DNA of 64,000 nt, from contig NZ_CP109442.1 of the NCBI RefSeq assembly GCF_036227205.1, positions 4,278,001-4,342,000 on the forward strand. Direction: 5' to 3'. Source of the stretch: Amycolatopsis sp. NBC_01480. GTDB taxonomy: Bacteria; Actinomycetota; Actinomycetes; Mycobacteriales; Pseudonocardiaceae. Shown piece after piece: positions 8,715 to 16,649 of the stretch. How positions within the stretch are numbered: position 1 is the first letter of the stretch; each line of letters begins with the position of its first letter. Below the pieces are notes generated by a model. It did no database searches. It was not told the DNA's origin and was given only the letters and a program-made list of their open reading frames with translations. The position numbers and the translations under genes were made by a program.

Positions 8715-10388
8715 TCAGCTGAACTCGGGCAGCTGCTTGCGCAATTCCCGCTTCAGCACCTTCCCGGCCGCGGACACCGGGATCTCGTCCACGAAGTGCA
8801 GCTCGCGCAAACGCTTGTAGGGCACCACTTTCTCGTTCACCATCGCGATGAGACGGTCGGCGTCGGGCGTTTCGGACGGCTTGCGGACGACAAAGGCGAC
8901 GGGGAGCTCGCCGACGTCGGCGCGGGGGCGGCCGATCACCGCCGCCGCGCGGACGCCGGGCAGGGCGATCAGCAGCTCCTCCAGCTCGCGCGGGAACACG
9001 TTGTACCCCTTGTACAGCAGCATGTCCTTCTTGCGATCCACAATGGACAGGTAGCCGTCCTCGTCGATCACGCCGATGTCGCCGGTGTGCAGCCAGCCGT
9101 CGACGAGGGCGGCAGCGTTGTCCTCCGGGCGGTTGCGGTAGCCGCGCATCATCTGCGGGCCGCGCAGGCACACCTCGCCCTCCTGCCCCGTCGGCAACGG
9201 CTCTTCGCTGTCCGGGCCGACGACCTTCAGCTCGGTGTCGAAGACCGGCCCGCCGACCGAGCCCACCTTGCGCAGGCCCGAGCGGTACGACGGGGCGATG
9301 ACCGCGCCCATCGTCATCTCGGTCAGTCCGTAGCCCTCGGCGATGATCACGCCGGGGAAGCGTTTTTGCAGCGCGCGGATCATCTCGTGGTTCATCGGCG
9401 CCGCGCCGGAGCCGATGCCGCGCACGGACGACAGGTCGGCGGTGTGGAACGACGGCGTCGCCAGCAGCGCGGCGAACAGCGCGGGCGCGCCCCCGAGGGA
9501 CGTGACCTGCAGGCGTTCGGCGTCGGCGACGTAGGCCACGGGGTCGAAGCGCGAGTGCAGCACGATCGTCGAACCGCTGAGCAGCGCGGAGTTCAGCCCG
9601 GCGATCACGCCCATCGCGTGGAACCAGGGGGTCAGGTTGATCGCGACGCCGGTGCCGAGCCGTGCCGGGAACTCGTCCTCGCTGCCGATCTGGTCGAGCA
9701 CGACGTCGCCGTTCGCGTCGAGCACCGGCACCGAGCCGCTGCTCCAGCAGGCGCTCTGGAGGCTGTTGGCCACGATGTTGCGGTGCGTGAGCTGCACGCC
9801 CTTCGACCGGCCGGTGGTGCCGCCGGTGTACGCGAGGTGCGCCAGGTCCGCGTGCGCGTCGATGGCCACGTCCGGCCTGGTGCCGGGCTGATCGGCCAGG
9901 AAGTCCTGAAACTCGACGGTGTCGGGTCCAAGGTCGCCGTCGGGGGCCACGACGACCGTCAGCCGCGACGGGATCCGGTCGGCGACGGCGGCGAGCGTCC
10001 CGGCCACCGGCCCGAACGTGACGACGGCGGCCGCCTCGCAGTCGGTGAGCTGGAAGGCCAGATCGTCGGGCGGGAGCAGCGGGTTCGTCGGGCTGAAGGT
10101 GGCCCCGGCCAGCAGGGTGCCGTGGTAGGCGATGGGGTAGGCGAGGCAGTTCGGCAGGTGGATGGCGACCACGTCGCCGTGGCCGATGCCGCGGGCGCGC
10201 AACGCGTTGGCGAAGCGGCAGGCGGCGGAGTACGTCTCGGCGAAGGTGAGGCTGTCGTCGCCCAGTGCGAAGGCCGTGCGGTCGCCGTATCGGGCGGCGG
10301 CGCCGGCGAGTATCGAACCCGCCGGCACCTCGGGGTAGTCGAGCGAACGGGGCAATCCGGGCGGCGGCGTCGACGCGGTGATGGCCAT
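8715..10388 (-). CDS. Acyl-CoA synthetase / AMP-dependent ligase
   Basis: A 557-residue member of the ANL superfamily, which activates a carboxylic acid with ATP and transfers it to CoA. The P-loop motif YTGGTTGRSKG is near residue 188, followed by GYGLTEMTMG, WLHTGDIG and DRKKDMLLYKGYNVFPRELEE. The C-terminal catalytic lysine lies in VSAAGKVLKRELRK. It resembles 4-coumarate or medium/long-chain acyl-CoA ligases; the substrate cannot be called. The ATG at 10388 is preceded in frame by a GTG, and either could be used. It converges with purE and diverges from the acyl-CoA dehydrogenase, suggesting a shared role in acyl-CoA catabolism. Confidence 0.92.
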   Translation of the reverse strand: MAITASTPPPGLPRSLDYPEVPAGSILAGAAARYGDRTAFALGDDSLTFAETYSAACRFANALRARGIGHGDVVAIHLPNCLAYPIAYHGTLLAGATFSPTNPLLPPDDLAFQLTDCEAAAVVTFGPVAGTLAAVADRIPSRLTVVVAPDGDLGPDTVEFQDFLADQPGTRPDVAIDAHADLAHLAYTGGTTGRSKGVQLTHRNIVANSLQSACWSSGSVPVLDANGDVVLDQIGSEDEFPARLGTGVAINLTPWFHAMGVIAGLNSALLSGSTIVLHSRFDPVAYVADAERLQVTSLGGAPALFAALLATPSFHTADLSSVRGIGSGAAPMNHEMIRALQKRFPGVIIAEGYGLTEMTMGAVIAPSYRSGLRKVGSVGGPVFDTELKVVGPDSEEPLPTGQEGEVCLRGPQMMRGYRNRPEDNAAALVDGWLHTGDIGVIDEDGYLSIVDRKKDMLLYKGYNVFPRELEELLIALPGVRAAAVIGRPRADVGELPVAFVVRKPSETPDADRLIAMVNEKVVPYKRLRELHFVDEIPVSAAGKVLKRELRKQLPEFS

Positions 10389-10501
10389 CACCCGACCTTA
10401 CGAATTCTGCGGCCAAAGACACAAGGACGAAGCCGACGACCGGCGTGAACGAGCGCTAACATCGACGGAACTCTCCCAACGCTGCAGAAGAGGTGACGGA
10501 A

Positions 10502-11659
10502 GTGGCCGATGGCCTGTACCAGCTTGCCGAGGAGCACGAGGAGCTGCGGGCGGCTGTCCGGGCTCTGGCCGAGAAGGAGATCGCGCCCTACGCCGCGGAG
10601 GTCGACGAGCAGGAGCGCTACCCGATCGAGGCGTACAACGCGATGGTGAAGTCCGGCTTCAACGCCGTGCACATCGGCGAGGCCTACGACGGCCAGGGCG
10701 CGGACGCGGTGGGCGCGTGCATCGTGATCGAGGAGGTCGCGCGCGTGGACGCGTCGGCGTCGCTGATCCCGGCGGTGAACAAGCTGGGCACGCAGCCGAT
10801 CATCCTGTCCGCCTCTGAGGAGCTGAAGAAGCAGGTGCTGCCCGCGATCGCGTCGGGCGAGGCTTCGGCTTCGTACGCGCTGTCCGAGCGCGAGGCCGGT
10901 TCGGACACCGCGTCGATGCGCACGCGCGCGCGGCTGGACGGCGACCACTGGGTGCTCAACGGCACCAAGTGCTGGATCACCAACGCCGGCGAATCGTCGT
11001 GGTACACGGTGATGGCGGTGACGGACCCGGAGGCGGAGAAGAAGGCCAACGGGATCTCGGCGTTCGCGGTGCACAAGGACGACCCGGGCTTCTCGGTGGG
11101 CCCGAAGGAGCGCAAGCTCGGCATCAAGGGCTCCCCGACGCGGGAGATCTACTTCGAGAACTGCACCATCCCCGCGGACCGGATCATCGGCGAGCCGGGC
11201 AGCGGCCTGAAGACCGCGCTGCGGACGCTGGACCACACCCGTCCCACGATCGGTGCGCAGGCGCTCGGCATCGCGCAGGGCGCGCTGGACGCGGCAGTGG
11301 CGTACGTGAAGGACCGCCGCCAGTTCGGCAAGTCGATCGCGGAGTTCCAGGGCGTGCAGTTCATGCTCGCGGAAATGGGCACGAAGATCGAGGCCGCCCG
11401 CCACCTCGTCTACGCCTCCGCCGCCGCCTCCGAACGCGGCGACAAGCGCGCGGGCTTCATGGCCTCCGCCGCGAAGACCTTCGCCTCCGACACGGCCATG
11501 GAGGTAACCACCGACGCCGTCCAGCTCTTCGGCGGCGCTGGCTACACCCGCGACTTCCCGGTCGAGCGCATGATGCGCGATGCGAAGATCACGCAGATTT
11601 ACGAAGGTACGAACCAGATCCAGAAGGTCGTCATGGCCCGGGCCCTGCTCAAGGGCTGA
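10502..11659 (+). CDS. Acyl-CoA dehydrogenase
   Basis: A 385-residue FAD-dependent dehydrogenase introducing an alpha-beta double bond into an acyl-CoA. Visible are YALSEREAGSD and CWITNAG (FAD and substrate contacts), DRRQFGKSIAEFQ, QLFGGAGYTRDFPVERMMRDAKI and QIYEGTNQIQ, where the Glu is the expected catalytic base. GAGGTGA ends five bases before the GTG at 10502, so I prefer this start to a GTG nine bases earlier that lies inside the ribosome site. In mycobacteria a fadE25-type gene follows purE-purK (recalled), which fits here. A hairpin just downstream should terminate the transcript. Confidence 0.94.
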   Translation: MADGLYQLAEEHEELRAAVRALAEKEIAPYAAEVDEQERYPIEAYNAMVKSGFNAVHIGEAYDGQGADAVGACIVIEEVARVDASASLIPAVNKLGTQPIILSASEELKKQVLPAIASGEASASYALSEREAGSDTASMRTRARLDGDHWVLNGTKCWITNAGESSWYTVMAVTDPEAEKKANGISAFAVHKDDPGFSVGPKERKLGIKGSPTREIYFENCTIPADRIIGEPGSGLKTALRTLDHTRPTIGAQALGIAQGALDAAVAYVKDRRQFGKSIAEFQGVQFMLAEMGTKIEAARHLVYASAAASERGDKRAGFMASAAKTFASDTAMEVTTDAVQLFGGAGYTRDFPVERMMRDAKITQIYEGTNQIQKVVMARALLKG

Positions 11660-11674
11660 CCGCCACCCGACCGG

Positions 11675-11712
11675 ACAATCCCCGGCTACCAGCACCGGTG
11701 GCCGGGGATTGT
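11675..11712. terminator. Bidirectional hairpin terminator
   Basis: A perfect 12-base inverted repeat (ACAATCCCCGGC and its complement) with a 14-base loop. It lies between the acyl-CoA dehydrogenase stop and the 3' end of the convergent regulator gene. No long T-run follows, as is usual in high-GC actinomycetes, so termination is inferred from structure and position. Confidence 0.75.
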
Positions 11713-11728
11713 TGCTGTCACAGGAAAA

Positions 11729-12580
11729 CTAACTGTCCAAAGTAGCCGGCTCAGCCCAGCTGCCCAGCAACCGCAGCCGTTCCGCCGATGGCGACCCCGG
11801 CTCAACAGTCCAAATGCCAAGCGTCTGTTCCGGATCGTCCGCAGGCGCGAAAGCCTCATAACCCAAAACAAGCTCGCCGACAACCGGATGGCGGAAGTGC
11901 TTCACGCCATGGGTCCGTTCGAAGACGTCGTGGTCGGCCCACCAGCGCCTGAAGTCCTGGTCTCGTACCGAGAGTTCGCCGACCAGGTCGGCCAGGGCCG
12001 GGTCGTGGGGGTTGCGGCCGGCGTAGAGGTGCAGGGACGCGACGATGCCGCGGGCGGCGCCTTCCCAGTTCGCGTACACCGAGCGCACGGTGTCGTCCAG
12101 GAAGATCAGGCGGGCCAGGTTGCGGGAGCGGGCGGGGAGGGCGTCGAAGTCCGTGTACAGGGCTCGGGCCAGGCGGTTGCTGGCCAGGACGTCCATCCGG
12201 CGGCCGATGACCAGCGCCGGGACCTCCGTGAGGCTCTCCAGGACCAGCCGCAGGCCGGGGCGCACGCGTTGCGGCGGCAGGGGGCGCGGGCGGCCGCGGC
12301 GGGGCTTCGCGAGGGTGAACAGGTGTGAGCGCTCCAAGTCGTTCAGCTGCAGGGCCCGCGCGACGGCGTCCAGCACCGACTCCGAAACGTTCAGGTTCCG
12401 GCCGCGCTCCAGACGCACGTAATAGTCGACGCTGACGCCCGCGAGCTGGGCGACCTCCTCCCGCCGCAGGCCCGGGACGCGCCGCGCGCCGGGGTACGGC
12501 GGCAGGCCCGCCGCCTCGGGCGTGACCTTCGCCCGGCGCGAGCGCAGGAACTCCCGCAGGTCCGCGTTCGGCTCGCTCAT
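11729..12580 (-). CDS. XRE-family regulator with MmyB-like sensor domain
   Basis: A 283-residue regulator. The first 80 or so residues hold a helix-turn-helix (PGLRREEVAQLAGVSVDYYVRLERGRN). The remainder matches the MmyB-like PAS-type ligand-binding domain (DVLASNRLARALYTDF, RNLARLIFLDDTVRSVYANWE, FRRWWADHDV). Such proteins commonly control an adjacent divergent oxidoreductase and bind a small, often lipid-like ligand. Here the neighbour is the divergent aldo/keto reductase, 114 bases away. The ATG at 12580 gives a standard N-terminus; a longer open frame upstream is spurious because it reads antisense through the reductase. Confidence 0.92.
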   Translation of the reverse strand: MSEPNADLREFLRSRRAKVTPEAAGLPPYPGARRVPGLRREEVAQLAGVSVDYYVRLERGRNLNVSESVLDAVARALQLNDLERSHLFTLAKPRRGRPRPLPPQRVRPGLRLVLESLTEVPALVIGRRMDVLASNRLARALYTDFDALPARSRNLARLIFLDDTVRSVYANWEGAARGIVASLHLYAGRNPHDPALADLVGELSVRDQDFRRWWADHDVFERTHGVKHFRHPVVGELVLGYEAFAPADDPEQTLGIWTVEPGSPSAERLRLLGSWAEPATLDS

Positions 12581-12624
12581 GAAACCAGCGTAGAGCGAGA
12601 TCACGCCCGGTCGTAACCACGAAA

Positions 12625-12643
12625 GGGGGTTTGCTGGACCCCC
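12625..12643. promoter_or_regulatory. Possible operator between regulator and reductase
   Basis: A small inverted repeat, GGGGGT and ACCCCC with a 7-base spacer, sits in the 114-base gap between the MmyB-type regulator and the aldo/keto reductase. It could be the regulator's binding site or a chance G/C-rich dyad; only the symmetry and position support it. Confidence 0.3.
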
Positions 12644-12694
12644 GGTGCCAACGACTCTCCCAGCCCACCGCCCACCGGTGCTTGGCTGAAACCC

Positions 12695-13711
12695 ATGAAA
12701 CGCAGGATTCTCGGCGGCACCGGCATTTCCGTCAGCGAGTACGCGCTCGGCACGATGATGTTCGGCGCCATGGGCAACACCGACCACGACGAGTCGGTCC
12801 GGATGATCCACACGGCACTGGACGGCGGCATCAACTTCGTCGACACCGCCGACGTCTACTCGGGCGGCGAGTCCGAGGTGATCGTCGGCAAGGCGCTCAA
12901 GGGACGCCGCGACGACGTCGTGCTCGCCACCAAGTTCGGGCTCCCCATGGGCGAGGACGCCAACCACCACGGCGGCTCGCCGCGCTGGGTCAAGCGCGCG
13001 GCCGAGGACAGCCTGCGCCGCCTCGGCACCGACTACATCGACCTCTACCAGATGCACCGCCCGGACCACGACACCCCGATCGACGAGACGCTGGGCGCGC
13101 TTTCGGACCTCGTGCGCGAGGGCAAGGTGCGCGCGATCGGCAGTTCGTTCTTCTCGCCGGAGGAGACCGTCGAGGCGCAGTGGACGGCCGAGCGGCGCGG
13201 CCACCACCGGTTCCGCACCGAGCAGCCGCCGTACTCGATCCTGACCCGCGGCATCGAGAACCGCGTGCTGCCGACGGCCCAGCGGTACGGCCTGGGCGTG
13301 CTGACGTTCGGCCCGCTCAACTCCGGCTGGCTCTCCGGCCGTGCCGACCCGACCGCCGGGCACCGCAACGCGGGCATCGGCGCGCAGATGTTCGACCTCT
13401 CGCTGCCGGGCGTCCAGGCGAAGGCCGAAGCCGTCGAGAAGCTGACCAAGGTGGCCGCCGACGCGGGTCTGCCGCTTTCGCGCCTGGCCATCGCGTTCGT
13501 GCGCGCGCACCCGGCGGTGACGTCGGTGCTGATCGGCCCGCGCCGTCCCGAGCACCTGGCCGACCTGCTGGCCGGCGCCGACGTCGAGCTGGACGGCGAT
13601 GTACTGGACCGGATCGACGAGATCGTCCCCCCGGGCGTCGACGTCCACTCGGGTGATTTCTACATCAGCCCGACCCCGGCGATCCTGGACAAGCGCCTGC
13701 GCCGGCGGTAG
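12695..13711 (+). CDS. Aldo/keto reductase
   Basis: A 338-residue NADPH-dependent oxidoreductase of the AKR superfamily, predicted as a cytoplasmic TIM barrel. The catalytic tetrad is visible: Asp and Tyr in NFVDTADVYSGGESE, Lys in LATKFGLPMG and His in YQMHRPDHDTP. The C-terminal cofactor region VTSVLIGPRRPEHL is present. The N-terminus MKRRILGGTGISVSEYALGTMMFG is typical, supporting the ATG. The natural substrate is unknown; relatives reduce aldehydes, ketones or act on sugars. Expression is probably set by the divergent XRE/MmyB regulator. Confidence 0.93.
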   Translation: MKRRILGGTGISVSEYALGTMMFGAMGNTDHDESVRMIHTALDGGINFVDTADVYSGGESEVIVGKALKGRRDDVVLATKFGLPMGEDANHHGGSPRWVKRAAEDSLRRLGTDYIDLYQMHRPDHDTPIDETLGALSDLVREGKVRAIGSSFFSPEETVEAQWTAERRGHHRFRTEQPPYSILTRGIENRVLPTAQRYGLGVLTFGPLNSGWLSGRADPTAGHRNAGIGAQMFDLSLPGVQAKAEAVEKLTKVAADAGLPLSRLAIAFVRAHPAVTSVLIGPRRPEHLADLLAGADVELDGDVLDRIDEIVPPGVDVHSGDFYISPTPAILDKRLRRR

Positions 13712-13784
13712 CCACCGGCCCCCGCTTGCCAAAGCGCGAGCCCCGTGAGAGAAGGTTTCCACCTGTCTCAACACGGAGGTATCG

Positions 13785-14573
13785 ATGGCGACGGTGACCG
13801 TGAACGGTGGGCAGCAGGTCCACTTCGTCGACTACGGCGGTGACGGGCCGGCGGTCGTGCTGCTGCACAGCTTCCTGATGGACATCGACATGTGGGAGCC
13901 GCAGGTCGAGGCGTTCGGCGCGGAGTACCGGCTGATCGCGGTCGACGAGCGCGGCCAGGGCGGCACGCCCGCCGACGCGGACTTCGACTACTGGGACGTG
14001 GCCCGCGACGTCCTCGGCGTCATGGACCACCTCGGCCTCGACCGGGCGGCTGTCGTCGGCACCAGCCAGGGCGGGTTCATCGGGCTGCGGATGGCGCTGC
14101 TCGCGCCGGAGCGGGTCACCTCGCTCGCTGTGCTGGGCACCTCCGCCGAGCCGGAAGCCGAGGGGACCGCCGCGGTCTACCGGCAGCTCATCGGCGCCTG
14201 GCTGCAGACCGGGCCGGAGCCGCTGGTCGACGGCGTGGCCACGTTCTGCCTCGGCGACTACGAAGCGTCCTCATGGAAGGCGAAGTGGCGTGGGGTGACG
14301 GGTGAGCAGTTCCAGCGGATCATGACCACGCTGATCAGCCGGGAGAGCGTGCTCGAGCGCGCCGGCGAGATCCAGGCGCCCGTGCTCGTGCTGCACGGCA
14401 CCGCCGACAGCGAGTACCCGATCGCGCGGGCCGAGTCGCTCGTGGCCGCGCTGCCCAACGCCGAACCGCTGGTCACAGTCGTGAACGGCGCGCACTTCCT
14501 CAGCCTCTCGCACGCCGATGAGGTCAACCCGCACCTGAAGGCGTTCCTCGCCGAGCACGCGGCCGGAAAGTAA
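13785..14573 (+). CDS. Alpha/beta hydrolase
   Basis: A 262-residue cytoplasmic alpha/beta hydrolase. The oxyanion region VVLLHSFLMD and nucleophile elbow GTSQG (Ser94) are clear. The acid and base of the triad are Asp208 (HGTADSEYP) and His237 (NGAHFLS). ACGGAGG upstream of the ATG supports the start. Family members include esterases, haloperoxidase-like enzymes and 3-oxoadipate enol-lactone hydrolases. Nothing in the neighbourhood fixes the substrate. It follows the aldo/keto reductase by 73 bases on the same strand and may be cotranscribed. Confidence 0.9.
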   Translation: MATVTVNGGQQVHFVDYGGDGPAVVLLHSFLMDIDMWEPQVEAFGAEYRLIAVDERGQGGTPADADFDYWDVARDVLGVMDHLGLDRAAVVGTSQGGFIGLRMALLAPERVTSLAVLGTSAEPEAEGTAAVYRQLIGAWLQTGPEPLVDGVATFCLGDYEASSWKAKWRGVTGEQFQRIMTTLISRESVLERAGEIQAPVLVLHGTADSEYPIARAESLVAALPNAEPLVTVVNGAHFLSLSHADEVNPHLKAFLAEHAAGK

Positions 14574-14661
14574 CCCACCCGGGAGCGTTTCCCTTCACCT
14601 ACTTGCGCGTTAAGTGATCGGGTGACACTGGTCACCATCGGCTCACAGAGAGGTGAAGCGG

Positions 14662-15594
14662 ATGGGCGTGCGCGCGTTCGGGCGTCGAGTGGTGGTTCTG
14701 CTGGCCGTGGCCGGGGCGTTCGCCCTGAGTACCGGCACCGCGGACGCGGCGGTGAAGGAGCCGACCGGGCCGGTGCAGCCCAACATCATCTCGGCGGCGG
14801 TGTACTCGGTGCTGCAGCCGACGATCGCTCCGCCGGGCGCGAACGACTGGAACTGCAAGCCCAGCGCCGAGCACCCGGACCCGGTCCTGCTGTCCAACGG
14901 CACCACGGCGAACGCCTACGAGAACTGGGCGAACCTCTCGCAGGTGCTCGCCGACGCCGGCTACTGCGTGTTCACCGGCAACTTCGGCGGCGCGCCGGGC
15001 AGCTTCCTGCAGACCGTCGGCCCGGTCGCGGACACCACGGCGCAGCTCGCGGCCTTCGGGGACAAGGTCCTGGCGGCCACGGGCGCGGCGAAGCTGGACA
15101 TCGTCGGCCACTCGCAGGGCGGCATGAACCCGCGCTACTGGATCAAGTACCTCGGCGGCGCCTCGAAGATCGGCAAGCTGATCGGCCTCTCGCCGTCGAA
15201 CTACGGCACCAGCCTGTTCGGCCTCCTCACCGCGGTGCAGGCGATCCCGCCGGTGCGCGACCTGGTCGGCTTCGCCTGCGCCTCGTGCAACGAGCAGTCC
15301 ACCGGCTCCGCGTTCCTGACCGCGCTGAACGCCGGCGGCGACACCGTGGCGGGCATCGACTACACCGTGATCCAGACCAAGTACGACGACGTGGTCACGC
15401 CCTACACCAACGCGTTCCTGAAGCCCGCGCCGAACGTCAAGAACATCGTGCTGCAGGACGTCTGCGCGCAGGACTTCACCGATCACCTCGGCATCCCCTA
15501 CGACCCGATCGCGGAGCGCGAGGTGCTGAACGCGCTGGACCCGGCGAACGCCAAGACCCCGCAGTGCGTTTTCGTGCCGCCGGTGATCAGCTGA
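14662..15594 (+). CDS. Secreted lipase/esterase (class 2 lipase type)
   Basis: A 310-residue secreted hydrolase. Residues 1 to about 29 form a signal peptide (basic GRR, then VVVLLAVAGAFAL, then a TADAA cleavage region). The nucleophile motif GHSQGG (Ser151) follows KLDIV. Likely acid and base residues lie in KYDDVVTPY and FTDHLGIPYD. Paired cysteines (CASC, CAQD, QCVF) suggest disulfides outside the cell. It resembles actinomycete triacylglycerol lipases of the EstA/LipB class. AGAGAGGTGA just upstream of the ATG at 14662 decides this start over a GTG nine bases earlier. It converges on the acetyltransferase with an 8-base overlap. Confidence 0.9.
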   Translation: MGVRAFGRRVVVLLAVAGAFALSTGTADAAVKEPTGPVQPNIISAAVYSVLQPTIAPPGANDWNCKPSAEHPDPVLLSNGTTANAYENWANLSQVLADAGYCVFTGNFGGAPGSFLQTVGPVADTTAQLAAFGDKVLAATGAAKLDIVGHSQGGMNPRYWIKYLGGASKIGKLIGLSPSNYGTSLFGLLTAVQAIPPVRDLVGFACASCNEQSTGSAFLTALNAGGDTVAGIDYTVIQTKYDDVVTPYTNAFLKPAPNVKNIVLQDVCAQDFTDHLGIPYDPIAEREVLNALDPANAKTPQCVFVPPVIS

Positions 15595-16078
15595 GGAACT
15601 GGTGCATCACGTGCAGTCCCACGTAACCGTGGGCCGGGTGGTGGAACGCCCCGGGCACCGTGCCGATCACGGTGAACCCCAGTGACTTCCACAGGGCGAC
15701 CGCGCGGGTGTTGGTCTCGACGACGGCGTTGAACTGCATCGCGCGGTAGCCCTCGGCGCGGGCCCACTCCAGCACGTGCTCGCCGAGGGCCCGGCCGACG
15801 CCCCGGCCGGCCTGACCTGGGTCGACCATGAAGCTCGCGCTCGCGACGTGCGCCCCGGGGCCTTCGCGGTTGGGGTTCATCTTCGCCGAGCCGAGCACGG
15901 TCCCGGACTCGTCGGCGGCGACCACCGTGCGGCCCGGCGGGGTGAGCAGCCACATCTCCTTCGCGGCCGGTTCGCCCAGGTCAGGGGGCAGGGCGTAGGT
16001 CTCGCCCGCGGCGACGATGTCGTGCAGGAACGGCCAGATGGCGGGCCAGTCGGCCGCCTTCGCGTCACGGATGATCAC
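15587..16078 (-). CDS. GNAT family N-acetyltransferase
   Basis: A 163-residue GCN5-related acetyltransferase. It begins VIIRDAKAADWPAIWPFL, a typical beta1-alpha1. The acetyl-CoA binding motif A (FMVDPGQAGRGVGRALGEHVL, interrupted only by family-typical changes) lies in the middle, followed by the motif B region NTRAVALWKSLGFTVIGTVPGAF. It resembles phosphinothricin/L-amino-acid acetyltransferase-like enzymes. The GTG at 16078 is chosen by homology to the usual N-terminus; the longer open frame has low-complexity sequence. Its end overlaps the lipase gene by eight bases on the opposite strand. Confidence 0.9.
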   Translation of the reverse strand: MIIRDAKAADWPAIWPFLHDIVAAGETYALPPDLGEPAAKEMWLLTPPGRTVVAADESGTVLGSAKMNPNREGPGAHVASASFMVDPGQAGRGVGRALGEHVLEWARAEGYRAMQFNAVVETNTRAVALWKSLGFTVIGTVPGAFHHPAHGYVGLHVMHQFLS

Positions 16079-16217
16079 CGTCGCGAGTATTGCCGAGACC
16101 GGGGCCTGGCAGCCAGGGCAAGGGGACAGGGAAGCCGGGGTAAAAACGCGAACATTTTCGGGTCGGGCGGGTGGTTCTGGTTGTGCTTCCCGAGCCTCTG
16201 ATGTCACAGTCGACCCC

Positions 16218-16643
16218 ATGTTATGGCCGGTCCCGGACACCTGGAAGCCGAGTGACGACGCCGAGCTGGTCGCCGGCTGGCGGCTCTGGCTCGAGCTGAG
16301 CGACTGCGCGTGGCCGAGCGCGGCCTGGGACGGCACGCCCGCCCACGCCGTCAACCAGCTGCGTGAGCTGCTCGACGCGTGTGACGACATCGAGACCGGC
16401 TACCGCGCCGCGACCACCGAGCCGTCGGAGGAGTTCGTCCGGCTGCTCCAGGCCCTCGTGCTGTGCGCGAGCGCGGTGATCGGGCTGTGGTGGGACGACC
16501 ACGCCCCGCTGGACTTCGAGCGGGCCCGCACCCTGCACGACGACCTGCGGCGGTTCGCGAACCACGCCGAGCAGGTCCTCACGCTGCTGGCCCGGCACGG
16601 CGGCTGGGCCGAACTCGACTCGGCCCGCCGCCGCCCGGTCTGA
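16218..16643 (+). CDS. Hypothetical protein, alpha-helical
   Basis: A 141-residue protein without a recognised family. It is rich in Trp, Leu, Asp and Arg, has no signal peptide or clear membrane segment, and looks all-helical (ELLDACDDIETGYRAA, FERARTLHDDLRRFANHAEQVL). Codon use has the strong G/C third-position bias of real genes here, and the reading opens at an ATG. It ends six bases from the stop of the convergent GTPase gene. The function is not inferable. Confidence 0.65.
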   Translation: MLWPVPDTWKPSDDAELVAGWRLWLELSDCAWPSAAWDGTPAHAVNQLRELLDACDDIETGYRAATTEPSEEFVRLLQALVLCASAVIGLWWDDHAPLDFERARTLHDDLRRFANHAEQVLTLLARHGGWAELDSARRRPV

Positions 16644-16649
16644 GCCGGT

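Noticed and set aside
12581..13774. N-terminal extension of the XRE/MmyB regulator frame
   Set aside because: It reads antisense through the aldo/keto reductase, which has clear catalytic motifs; the regulator starts at 12580.
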